DNA from: Strongyloides papillosus
Taxonomy: Eukaryota > Nematoda > Chromadorea > Rhabditida > Strongyloididae
Assembly (NCBI GenBank): GCA_005656395.1
Contig: SRSI01000030.1
Span: 310,001 to 374,000, forward strand
Direction: 5' to 3'
Length of the DNA: 64,000 bases
Shown here: piece after piece, positions 11,254-24,382 of the stretch
Layout of the letters: the number at the start of each line of letters is the position of its first letter
How positions within the stretch are numbered: the stretch's first letter is position 1
Notes under the pieces: generated by a model
What the model was told of the DNA's origin: nothing
Databases searched by the model: none
What the model saw: only the letters and a program-made list of their open reading frames with translations
Program-made: the position numbers and the translations under genes

Positions 11254-13203
11254 ATGAGAAATTACGAGGATTCCATTAAAGAAGTTCCAAAGATTATTAG
11301 AGATCCTGAAACTGGAACACAATATAGTAGAGGAGAACTCCTCGAAAGTGGGGGTTTCGGAAGGTGCTACTTATTCACTGATCTCGAGAACAAGAAAAAG
11401 TATGCTGGCAAAGTAGTAATGAGAAGTGGCCTTAGTGGGATGTTAAACAAGGTTTGTTTTTCCTAACATAAATATTTATTTATCTCTTTTCTAGGTACAT
11501 CAAGAAAGAAATATCCATATGAGCCTTGAACATCCAAATATACTCAGTATGTTCTGCTATATCCGGTGTTCAACATATATTTGCATGACCCTGGAGTTAT
11601 GGGATAATACACTGGGATGTGTACTAGAGAGATTAAAAGTTTTGGATGAGCCTTCATGCAGATTTGTTGTAAGGGAAGTTGCTTGTGGAATCTCTTATCT
11701 CCATGAGAATAGGATCATTCATAGGGATATAAAGCCCGCTAATATATTCCTTACAAAAGATATGGATGTTAAGATAGGAGGTTTCGGAGTTTCTACTTAT
11801 CATAGAGATCCAACGGAAAGGATGATGGAGAGAAGTGGAACATGTACGTACTTTGCTCCTGAATCTATTGGTAACAGTGGATATTCATTTGGTGTCGATG
11901 TATGGGCACTTGGAGTTATTTTGTATAAAATAGCTGCTGGGTGTTATCCATTTGATGATAAGGATATGTTTGAGCTTTATGAGAAAATAAAGAACTGCAA
12001 TTACAATATTCCATCAAAAGTGCCTGTCCATACAGGGGATATGATCAGAATTTTGTTAACTCGTGATCCTGACAGTAGACCGGCCATTGACGATGTTTTG
12101 AAACATGATTACTTAAATTCTAACAGTATTTCGAGAAATAATTTACGTAGATACATTTCTGAGAAATCGGCTTCTTATATTACTAGTTGTAAGGACTCTC
12201 ATGAATGTGATGCAATACCGCTTGCCAGATGTGGAAATATTTCTAAAAAGGATCGTAAATTAGACGGCAATAGCGGAATTGAGAATATCTTTCAGGAAGG
12301 ATTTAGAATAAGTAGACGCCGTCTCGGAAGCCGTATCGTGGAAAGAGTTGAATTTGATAATGCTCCTGAAAATGAGTACAACCCCGAGAAAAAACTTAAA
12401 CTCGATATTGAAGTTAAAACAACTATTATTTTAGAAGGGATACGCAGGTTTATAAATTCATTTTTTAAAAATGTACCAAGAGGGATTTCATTATCTGAGA
12501 TGGATCAAAATTTATTGTCCTGTTTTTATAGACCAAAACATTTCGTGGCTAGATGGGTTGATAATAGTAAAAATTATGGTTTAGGATATCAATTATCCGA
12601 CTCCAGTGTCGGTGTGCTCTTCATAGATAACAGTTGCCTCGTCGTTGATGGTGCTATGGAAAACTTTCAGTACATAGACAGGAATGGTGCTAGAGAATAT
12701 TTTGAATATGATAAGTGCCCTACAGAACTGGGTAGTAGATTCAAGTTGCTTGAGTACTTTAAAAATTATATGGAGACTTACTTAATAGCTGTGCAACCAT
12801 CGGAAGAACAGGAAGGAATTAAAGTTGTTGACAAAGGAATACCCATTCTTCTAAAATGGGGGAGAAATGATAGGTGTATTTGCTTTATACTCCTTAATGG
12901 AGTATTACAAGTTAACTTTCTTGAGGTAAGTTTTGCTTAAGTTATATATTTTTTTTATTATTATTATAGGAACATACGAAAGTTATTATCTCGGTACCGA
13001 CGAAAAGTCTTTCAATTATTGATAAAGATAATAAACTAAAAACATACAGCTATAGAGGATTAGTTAATGGTAGAATGGATGAGTTTATGAAAGAGAAAAT
13101 GTCCTACATCAAGAAAATTGTTGATGAATGGACATCACTTAAAAGGAAACATGAGGATGATGATGTTGTGTTGGCAAAGAAGTCGAACAATAATAACTTC
13201 TAA
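11254..13203 (+). CDS. PLK-like pseudokinase, copy 5 (GFG, but intact polo-box pincer)
   Basis: Three exons: 11254-11451, 11495-12925 and 12970-13203 (620 aa). The loop reads ESGGFGRCY (first Gly replaced by Glu), the lysine YAGK is intact and HRDIKPAN is intact, but DFG is GFG as in copy 4. Unlike copy 4, the polo boxes look sound: RWVD, GLGYQLSDSSVGV, and EHTK at the pincer. This combination predicts a protein that could still bind phosphorylated PLK targets without phosphorylating them. Whether it acts that way is inference. The GFG-bearing segment is shared by identity with copy 4. Confidence 0.8.
11436..11870 (+). repeat. Partner tract of the 435-bp identity with copy 4
   Basis: See 9119-9553. 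Offset is a constant 2317 bp with no indel. Confidence 0.85.
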
Positions 13204-13602
13204 AAAAATAAAGTTTCTGTCGTGGGTTCTTTTTTTTCATTGTATTTATATATATAAATATATTTGTAATTATATCACATTTCTATAATAATATTAATTT
13301 TGTATTTATTTCCGTTTTTATTAATAAAAAGTTCCACTACTCGGCAATTTAGTTTATGAAAAACAATTTCCCATTGAACTTTCACCGGGTACCAAAGTCC
13401 TTTAACTTTTAAGCAATAAACTGGTATTTTCTAGAAATTGTGGATATTTTCCCAATGATTGCTTGAATAATATAACGTCTTCTTAGTATAAAAGTAACAT
13501 TTTAGTTTGTTGAAATCATTTTCTACACTCGCTTGTGACGGATGCCATTATTATTTCGCCTATAAAGCTATATTGGGGATTAGTTTATTCATTATCATTT
13601 GG
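13204..13602. other. PLK spacer with promoter of copy 6
   Basis: No gene. AT-rich, with the array's usual promoter block toward its end. Confidence 0.5.
13487..13494 (+). promoter_or_regulatory. TATA box of PLK pseudogene copy 6
   Basis: TATAAAAG, 116 bp before the ATG at 13603; retained although the gene is broken. Confidence 0.5.
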
Positions 13603-14031
13603 ATGGAGGTTTACGAAGATCTTTCTGTAGAGGTTCCAAATATTATTCTAAATATTGGAATTGGAACGCGATATAGTAGAGGAGAGCTCCCCAGAAGTGG
13701 TAGTTTCAAGGAGTACTACCTATTTACAGATCTGGGAACAGGGAGGAATTATGCTTGTAAATTTTTGTTGAAAGACAGATTTTTTTCGAAGCTAAAAATG
13801 GTTTGTTTCTCATAATATAAATATTTATTTATTACTTTTCTAGTTATACCAATAAACTAGCATCCAAACAAGTCTGAAACACATAAATATCCTGAGAATG
13901 TTGGGGTATTTCTACTACCCAAAATATTTTTGCTTTAAAGAAATGGAGCTATTCAACAACGTACTTATGTTAAGGAAATTGTTGAAGAATGGGCATCTCT
14001 TAAGAGAAAACGTGAGGACAAAAATGCATAA
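13603..14031 (+). pseudogene. PLK copy 6: internally deleted pseudogene
   Basis: Exon 1 (13603-13800) is open but has a damaged glycine loop (PRSGSFKEYY) and YACK at the VAIK position. Exon 2 starts at 13844 and meets a TAA at 13853-13855, where siblings have GAA (the alpha-C Glu). After about 100 bases the sequence jumps from the kinase N-lobe ('ATGGAGCTATTC', near 13945) to the end of exon 3 ('GTTGAAGAATGGGCATC', 13981 on). A deletion of roughly 1.5 kb has removed the catalytic lobe and both polo boxes. It cannot encode a PLK. Confidence 0.9.
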
Positions 14032-14424
14032 CTTCCAGTAAAAATAATAAATAATAATTACTTTCAAATACATTTTCTTTTGCGAGTGTTTTTTTTATTG
14101 TATTTCTATATGTATATATTTTGTAATTGTATTATATTTATATTGTATGTTAAATTCTGTATTTACCACCGTCTTTGTAAATAAAAAATTTTATTACACT
14201 TCAATCCACTTTTAAAAAATAATAATTTTCCGATGAACCTCCACCAAGTATCAAAATTCCTTAGTTTCTATATTAAAACAACTGATATCTTCAAAAAACA
14301 TTGACATTGTACCAATGATGACACCTAATATGGTGATTTTCCCATATATAAAAGCAACTCTTTTGTGTGACGATTCACTTTATATGTACCTACTCATATT
14401 GTATATTACTAATTAACCAAAAAA
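14032..14424. other. Spacer and promoter of PLK copy 7
   Basis: No gene. The block 14240-14424 is the source type of the promoter-like sequences before the two relics at 3216 and 6081. Confidence 0.5.
14345..14354 (+). promoter_or_regulatory. TATA box of PLK copy 7
   Basis: TATATAAAAG, 80 bp before the ATG. The distance is shorter than in copies 1-6 (116-129), which fits a separate promoter lineage. Confidence 0.5.
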
Positions 14425-16238
14425 ATGAGGGAGTGCATGGACGGCTTCGATGATATACTGCCAACGTCAATTGTGGACTATAGAGCTGAAAAAGAATATA
14501 TTATAGAAGAACTCATTGGAGAGGGTGGCTTCGGACGGTGTTATAAGTTAATTAGAGCGGACAACAACAAATTCTATGCAGGGAAAATCATAAAAAAGGA
14601 ATATCCATATACTGGGGATCAAAGGAGACAAGTAAGTTTCATCTAACATCCATTATTTATTTTCTGTCTTCTTTACTTAGGTTCATCAAGAGGCTAGAAT
14701 TCACTATCACCTTGATCACCCTAACATCGTTAGGATGTATACTTATATGTCGGATGACTCATTTTATTACCTAGTTCTTGGATTCTGTGGAAAAAACACC
14801 TTGCGAATGTACCAGAAAGAGAAAGTGGTTTGTTCGATACCTGAAACAAAGTATTTTGTCAAAGAGATTGCGCAAGGGATCTCTTATCTTCATAGCAACA
14901 AAATCATCCACAGAGACATGAAACTTAATAACATATTTCTAACTGACAATATGGATGTAAAAATAGGAGACTTTGGACTGGCTACTGTTGTTAGTTATCC
15001 GGGAGAAAAGATTACACAAACATGTGGGACTCCTAATTACACGTCCCCTGAAGTTTTAAGTGGAGAAGGATATTCATTTGGAGTTGATGTCTGGGGACTT
15101 GGATGTATTTTGTATACTTTACTCGTTGGAAAAATTCCTTTTGATGGGGAATGTAAAGATAGAATATTAGATAAAATAATGAATTTTAGGATTACTTTTC
15201 CGATGACATTGGATAACCATTCAACGAATATGATTAGACGGTTATTAACTTATGATCCCAGAAGGAGACCGAATATTAGAGAAGTTCTGAAAAGCGACTA
15301 TTTGAACAAAGGACTTATTGGGAAAGATGTGCTATTTCCTTCAATATGCAAGAAATCTCCTTCTAGTTCTAGTCAACAGGATAGGGAGAACGAATTTCAT
15401 TTTATATCACCACGTGGATGTGAGAATGTACGCCAAGATAAACGAGATTTAGGTGGTAGAGAGGATCTACGTCACATATATCAGGAGATATCTAAAGTAT
15501 TTAAAGATATCAGGCTTCCAGTTGTCTCGAGATCTCAAATGGAAGGCGCAATAGACTATAAAAACAAACCTATGTCCTTCGTATCTAAATGGTGTGACTC
15601 CAGTGATAAGTACGGTTTAGGATATCAACTCTCTGACTCCAGTATTGGTGGAGTCTTTAATGACAAAACTCTTATGGTTCACAGGGAAGATTGGCGTGTC
15701 GTGAACCTGTGTGTAGACAAGAATGGTAACAAACAAATTTGTCATAATTGCTGGTCTTATGGTTTTGAGAAACAAAATAAAATAATAAAAATATATAAAA
15801 AATATTTTAATGATGTTGATTTTATGGAACCAGCGAAGGTAAAGGATAAATATAAGATTTTGATGAAGGATTTACCTTATGTTACAAGTTATAAGAAGTC
15901 TAATAAAGCGATTGGATTTTTATTTTCTGACAAATCGCTTCAAGTTAACTTTTTTGAGGTAAGTTTCTGTTAGAGTTTTTTTTCTCTATCATTCATTATA
16001 GGATCACATCAAAGTTATTGTCTCACCACTAATGGGAACTATTTCAATCATTGACAAGAATAAACAACTAAAAACTTACAACATGAAAAAATTATCATCT
16101 ACTGGATGGGATCTTCTTATGGCTGAGAAAATGTATTATATTAAATCTTTTATTGATGAATGGACATCACTGAAAAGAAAACTTGGAGGTGATGTTAACA
16201 ATATCCCCGTAAAAGCAAGATTTAACAATCGTGGGTAA
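14425..16238 (+). CDS. Polo-like kinase, copy 7 (most canonical member)
   Basis: Three exons: 14425-14631, 14681-15958 and 16002-16238 (573 aa). The kinase has glycine loop GEGGFGRCY, YAGK, HRDMKLNN, DFGLA, activation segment CGTPNY as in canonical PLKs, and SPE. PB1 has KWCD with KYGLGYQLSDSS, close to the PLK1 core. PB2 has LPYV, then a strand ending NFFE, with DHIK as the pincer across the exon 2/3 junction. All features needed for catalysis and phospho-docking are visible. The middle linker is shorter than in copies 1-5. This copy probably represents the ancestral type from which the rest of the array diverged, judging by motif quality and by the relics in the array. Its specific one-to-one ortholog (plk-1, plk-2 or other) cannot be decided by eye. 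Confidence 0.9.
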
Positions 16239-16425
16239 TTCAAAAGAAAGGATTCCATTACGGGTATCTTTAATATGTATTTTTAAATGTAAATATATTG
16301 TTTATTTGTATATTATATAATAACCTAATAACTCAAATATAAAAGATTTATATCTCTTATCAAACTATTTTAATCATACTCTTTCTACATTAAAAATCGA
16401 AAAATATATTTTTTATAATATCATC

Positions 16426-19447
<3,022 letters not shown>

Positions 19448-21061
19448 TCATACATACGGTAACCATATACAATGTCCTATAGTTCCAATGGCAAATAAAA
19501 ATAAGTTATAACAAAAGTACAAACTTATAAGATTCTCATTCCATACCAAGTCAAAAGGAAAATTATTCCATCGTTGTTTGTAGGTTGTTGAGAATAATAT
19601 AGCTAATGACATTGGGATAAAAGGATTAGATGAGAATAGGATTCTCGTTGATACCTCAACATTATAAATAAAAATTGCCATCAATGCTAGGAATGATGAA
19701 TGAATTGAGAATGGTAATAAACTTCGTATTGGAAGGATAATTGTACTATAACTTTTGATGTTCAATGTTTTCATAATAACAAATTTTGAAGCATAAAATG
19801 TATAAAATATTGTTGGCCCTGCCATCACAAAATTTGGTATTTTTTTAAACTGCCAATATGAAAACAAACCAACATCCCAGTATTTTTTTTGGATTGCCGA
19901 GTAGAAGGATGGAAGGAGGAGGGAAGGAACATAATATCCTGTCACCGGACACCATGATAAATTTTCCAAGTCACCAGGATAGATATATTTTCCATCATCT
20001 GATGGTGAGACCATAATACTTGATGGTTCTTGAGAACAAAAATTTTTTTGCACCAGATATTCATAAATTCTTAATGGTAATGTTAAAATTATAAAGGATA
20101 ATATTAATAATCCTGCAAAACGCCTTGTTGTTACTTTTTCTGACATCCATAATGATAATAATTTATAACCAATATATCCTATGTTTAATATCCCGTTGGT
20201 TCTAGAAAAAAAATTAATTTTTAAAATGTAGAAGAAATAAAAATGTTATATAATTCTGATGATTGATAAAACAATAATTTATAGTGAAAAAAAAAGTTAC
20301 CTAGTGAGTAAAGCAAGTGAAAAGATAATTGAAGTGCCAATAACAGATTTGTAAAGTTGTTGTTCCATATATAAATAATAGATACCAAGAAATGTCAAAA
20401 AACTATATAAGCTCTCTGTGTACATGGAGGAAAAAAAGATGGAAGATGGATTGTAAGCAAATATGATAATGGCAATTTTTCTCGTGTATGAGTTAATTAA
20501 AAATATGTGAGATATAATGTAATGAAGTAGGATTCCTGTCATGATAAAACATATGTTACTAAAAATCACCCCAACAAGTAAGATACCAGCATCTTCTGAC
20601 ACAAAAGGTACTAATCTTGAGAATAGACTAACTATTGTTGGGTATAATGGTTGGAATGCTAGTGTTGATTCCCATTTGTAACCATTTTTTGCTATGTTCA
20701 TGAAATGTTGTCCATCCCAACGACTGTATCCTTTTAGAAGTTGAAATATGGCTTTTGATAAGAACGAATCTACAAAAAGAAGTAACACAAAATGAAAGGA
20801 AAAAACCAAAGTATACTACTTACTATCATTAATATTAAAATCATTCTTAAAGGCATCAGTGGGAAACTCCGGAAGAAGTAATGTAGAAAAAAGCTGTAAT
20901 AAAAAAATCACCACTCTCGAGATTCCTAAGATTTTGATACTTTCTTTCACTCCACAAGATATTCCATAATCCTCATAGCATTGACTACTTTTTCTTTGTG
21001 TCCTCATTAACCTTATTACATGAACCACAAAAGTACAAACATAAAAATATACCTTTTGCAT
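19448..21061 (-). CDS. PIGV: GPI mannosyltransferase 2 (PIG-V family)
   Basis: Three exons on the - strand: 20824-21061, 20301-20769 and 19448-20201. The joins keep frame and give 486 aa, near the human length (493). PIG-V is an ER multi-pass enzyme that adds the second mannose to the GPI anchor precursor from dolichol-phosphate-mannose. The signature luminal stretch RWDGQHF followed by KNGY and the downstream FQPLYP is the conserved family region. The second-to-third exon join yields LLTRTNG, matching the family's conserved 'R-NG' region. Many hydrophobic segments are present. The first exon starts at the real ATG at 21061. Introns are 54 and 99 nt; the latter is the longest clear intron in the window. 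Confidence 0.9.
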
Positions 21062-21720
21062 TAAAATATATATCTTTTTTTAAACGACAAAAAAATAACC
21101 ACAATAAAAAAGTATTTATATAAAGATATATACTTTATCAACTAATTTACATTTATAAATAATTATAAAATAAATATTATATGTGTCTTTTATTTTTATA
21201 CTCTTAACATATAATAAGATATGCACATATATATAATATATATATTATAAGAATGACTTAAATATGAAAGAATATAATTTCATATTTTATATATATGGTA
21301 ACACATATATGTACACAGCCACAGGGAAAAAGATACTTTTTAAAATCAAAAATGTTATGTTATAAATATATATAGATATCTTTTCTTGTATAAATATATA
21401 GGATGATAAAAAAATTTTTTTTTTCAATATTTTCCAAAGAAACACTTTCCCAAAGTATTTTTGTGTTTTCTTATAAAGAAATCCTTTGGGATACAGTAAT
21501 TGATATTTTAGGTGGTTATTGTTAAATTTTCACCCCTAGAGAATGCTTATTTTTTCCATTTTTACAGTAAATTTTATGAGATATTAGTACAAAAAATTTA
21601 CTATGAATTTTTAATTGTCATTTTCAATCGATTTAGTGGTATTTTTTTTATTGTCATCTTGAAATTTTTATTTTCAACTCTTAATATTTTGTTTTTATCT
21701 TGTAGGTTTTAACGGATAAA
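21062..21720. other. Divergent promoter region between PIG-V and rpl-31
   Basis: AT-rich with TATA/AT dinucleotide runs (for example 21225-21300). A CTTGTAG near 21700-21706, about 15 bases before the rpl-31 ATG, looks like a trans-splice acceptor. No gene seen. Confidence 0.45.
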
Positions 21721-22154
21721 ATGGCTCCACAAAAGGACAAAAAATCTAAGAATACTCTTAACAAACTTGTTACCCGTGAATATACCATTCACCTCCACAA
21801 ACGTATCTTTGGAATGTAAGTTGCAGTAATATTATTATTAAAATTCATAAACGAAAAAATATAATTTCCTAATTTTACAGTGGTTTCAAATACCGTGCCA
21901 AACGCGCCATCAAAGAAATCAGAGCATTCGCCAAACAACAAATGGGAACAGATGATGTCAGAGTTGATACTCACTTAAACAAATTCGTTTGGTCTCAAGG
22001 TATCAGAAATGTCCCATACCGTGTCAGAGTTCGCCTTTCCCGCAAACGTAATGAAGATGAGGACAGTACCGATAAATTCTATACTCTCGTTCAACACGTT
22101 CCATGCACTAGCTTCAAGAAACTCGGAACAATCAATGTTGAAACTGAAGAATAA
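21721..22154 (+). CDS. rpl-31: 60S ribosomal protein L31 (eL31)
   Basis: Two exons, 21721-21815 and 21881-22154, joined inside a Gly-Ile-Gly stretch (122 aa). The sequence shows the family core [12 protein letters not shown], then [24 protein letters not shown] and [15 protein letters not shown]. eL31 sits at the exit tunnel region of the large ribosomal subunit. The length equals the metazoan norm (about 122-125). A polyadenylation-like AATAAA lies near 22211. Confidence 0.97.
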
Positions 22155-22759
22155 ATATCATATTATTGGGGGAACCTTTTTGTTAAAATGTTTGTCTTGT
22201 TACGTTTCAAAATAAACAGTTTTTCTGTTGAATTTTTTACTTATTTTCCATTTATTTTAAAGTACAGATATTACATAGTTTGATGGTTATATTTTATTTT
22301 TTTAATTTTACAATAAATAAAAAAAAAGGTTTATGTACAGTTAAAAGTTAGATTCTTAGCGAAAAGAAGAAATCTAGAAAAGGAATTAATTAACAGTTAG
22401 AGATTCTATCGTAAGAAAAATAATAAAGTTCCTTTAAAATCATGTGAAGCACTCTATCTCATCATTTTTCTAATGATGTCGATTCTGCACTAATAACTTC
22501 TGAACTACCATCTCTCATCGAAATGACATTCCTCTATACAACAATTTACGAATCACCAGAAAACATCCTCCACTGTCACTCTAACTAATATACATTAACT
22601 TGTATCTCAAAAACAGGTTCCCAAAATAACCAAATCCCCATCTTTTGAAGAACACCAAAATTATATCATATTTTTATTAAACAAAATAAAAAAAACTTGA
22701 AAAAAAATTTCCAATTTCACCTTTAATAAATATAATAAGTGATTAAGAGATCCAAGTAA
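22155..22759. other. Convergent 3' region between rpl-31 and the NTF2-like gene
   Basis: AT-rich; 3' flanks of two genes that point toward each other. No coding frame or RNA gene recognised. Confidence 0.45.
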
Positions 22760-23199
22760 CTAGTAAAGGTATCTCATTTGGACTGCCTTTGCTCTATGAA
22801 GACCATCTTCCTTGATGAGTAAAAATGTTGAGGTAAATGGCTTGATACACTTTCCAGATCGTACACGTCCATTGCATACCATGTGAATTGGTTCAGTATA
22901 TCCCATATCGAAGTCTACTTGATGTCCATCGAGCACGTTGATACTATAAGAAGGATTAATTATAAAAATGTCGTTAAAACTTACAAATGATCTGTAACTG
23001 GGTGATCGTGTAAAAACTGCTTAATATTATCGTATCCCTGGTAAGGTAGGCCATTAAAAACAAAAGTTGGGTTATCCAAGGTAAACATTTGAATTAAGGC
23101 ACCTCTTTTTGCATCAAATGAATGGAAGAATAAACGTGAAAAGTTCGTTGCCGTTTCACAGACCTTCTCATCAATTGCAATATACTTTTCATTAGCCAT
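22760..23199 (-). CDS. nxt-1: NTF2-like protein, probably NXT1/p15 mRNA-export cofactor
   Basis: Two exons, 22985-23199 and 22760-22943, with a 41-nt intron (132 aa). The fold is an NTF2-like domain along its whole length: helix with ETATNFSRLFFHSFDAKRG, then a strand with FVFNGLPYQGYDNIKQFL, then a C-terminal strand region FTSTFLLIKEDG. The N-terminal helix and 'FNG..' strand resemble NXT1 (which pairs with the mRNA exporter NXF1/TAP) more than classical NTF2 (Ran-GDP import), but this choice is by eye. Both families are about 120-140 aa. The ATG at 23199 follows a TTTCAAG that could accept a spliced leader. Confidence 0.75.
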
Positions 23200-23488
23200 C
23201 CTTGAAATATAATTAGCCAGTAAATGATAAAAAAATAATTAGTATATAGGTGGTGTGGTGAAAGACCAAATGATGTAACAAGGAAGATAGAAATTTTTTC
23301 CGCAGAGTTTTAAAATATACTTTAGTACCTCTTGAAACGATTTTTGTTAACGAGAAATTTATATTCTTGGAATTTTGTGTACAAACAATAGTACAATTTT
23401 AGTTTTCATTGAGTACCTTTTTGGTAAGCCAGAATACTTTAATTAGTTAATTTTCTTTACCCATTCTTATATCTATACTTCTTCCAGA

Positions 23489-24055
23489 ATGTCTCTTTCA
23501 CGTAATCTCCAACCTGCACGCTGTACCAACCTTGCTAAATTTATTAGATCAATTCATTTAACAAGACCAGCAACGGGACACACTGTCGAGTATTGGTGGG
23601 GTCATGAGATGGCTGCAGGAAGAGAAGTCGTCGGACACGGATACAATGGTGACGAACTTTACCAAGATCGTCTCGACCACTGGTATCCATCAATTAGATT
23701 CCGTAAAGAAGACTCAGTCATTGCTCCAATCCGTAAAAAAGAATTAGGTGACTGGAAAGCCTTGTCAAATGAAGAGAAGAAACTCCTTTACAGATACAGT
23801 TACAAACAAACTCTTGCTGAATTTGAAGCTCCAACTGGTTACTGGAAAGTAATTACAGCAACATGCCTTGTTATGTTAGGAATTACAACACTTTATGGTA
23901 CCTTCCTTTCAAATAAAGTTTTCTATCATACTCCACCAACTATTGATAACGAATGGAAGGAGGCTTCCAATGAGAGAAAATTGGTTCTCGAGAAGGGATG
24001 GATCGTCGGACCAGCTAAATACTATGATTACGAAAACAATAAATGGAAGAAGTAA
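23489..24055 (+). CDS. cox-4: Cytochrome c oxidase subunit 4
   Basis: A single-exon gene of 188 aa encoding a nuclear subunit of respiratory complex IV in the inner mitochondrial membrane. The N-terminal ~25 residues are basic and Ser/Arg-rich with no acidic residues, typical of a mitochondrial presequence. The matrix part carries DRLDHWYPSIRFRK and the LKELGDWK-like segment KKELGDWKALS. One transmembrane helix is visible near residues 113-137 (VITATCLVMLGITTLYGTFL), followed by the family tail with KLVLEKGWIVGPAKYYDY. CTTCCAG directly before AATG is a good trans-splice acceptor and supports this start. Confidence 0.93.
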   Translation: MSLSRNLQPARCTNLAKFIRSIHLTRPATGHTVEYWWGHEMAAGREVVGHGYNGDELYQDRLDHWYPSIRFRKEDSVIAPIRKKELGDWKALSNEEKKLLYRYSYKQTLAEFEAPTGYWKVITATCLVMLGITTLYGTFLSNKVFYHTPPTIDNEWKEASNERKLVLEKGWIVGPAKYYDYENNKWKK

Positions 24056-24382
24056 ATTGGTAGTAAATAATATTTTAGTTGTTTTGACAGCAGTAACGAT
24101 GTGTATCTGAATGTGGTTTTTTTTATATCGTGAAATAAAATCTACTAGGTCTTTGTGATAAAAAAGTTTTTTTTTCTTGTTTTTCTATTAATTAGACGGA
24201 GGTCATTTTTCTGTTTCTCGTTATGTAGGTTACTATGTTTTTGAATCACAGGAAGCGTGTCTTATTTGCATATGGAAGGGTATCTCTTACAACGATATTC
24301 CGATTGACAACACATTTGCATTTGACTACACATATACTCTGCTAGTCTCGCTAGTGTTGTGTAGAATTAAACTTCAGAAAAT
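24056..24382. other. Spacer between cox-4 and ostb-1
   Basis: 327 bp on the shared + strand. AATAAA lies near 24135, and ACTTCAG 5 bases before the ostb-1 ATG could be a trans-splice acceptor. Promoter versus operon linkage cannot be told. Confidence 0.4.

Noticed and set aside
19448..20146. Separate membrane protein gene for the last PIG-V exon
   Set aside because: The splice from 20301 to 20201 restores the family's conserved region, so it is the third exon of one gene.
21221..21300. AT-dinucleotide stretch as a possible regulatory or replication element
   Set aside because: Simple low-complexity sequence, common across the window's spacers.
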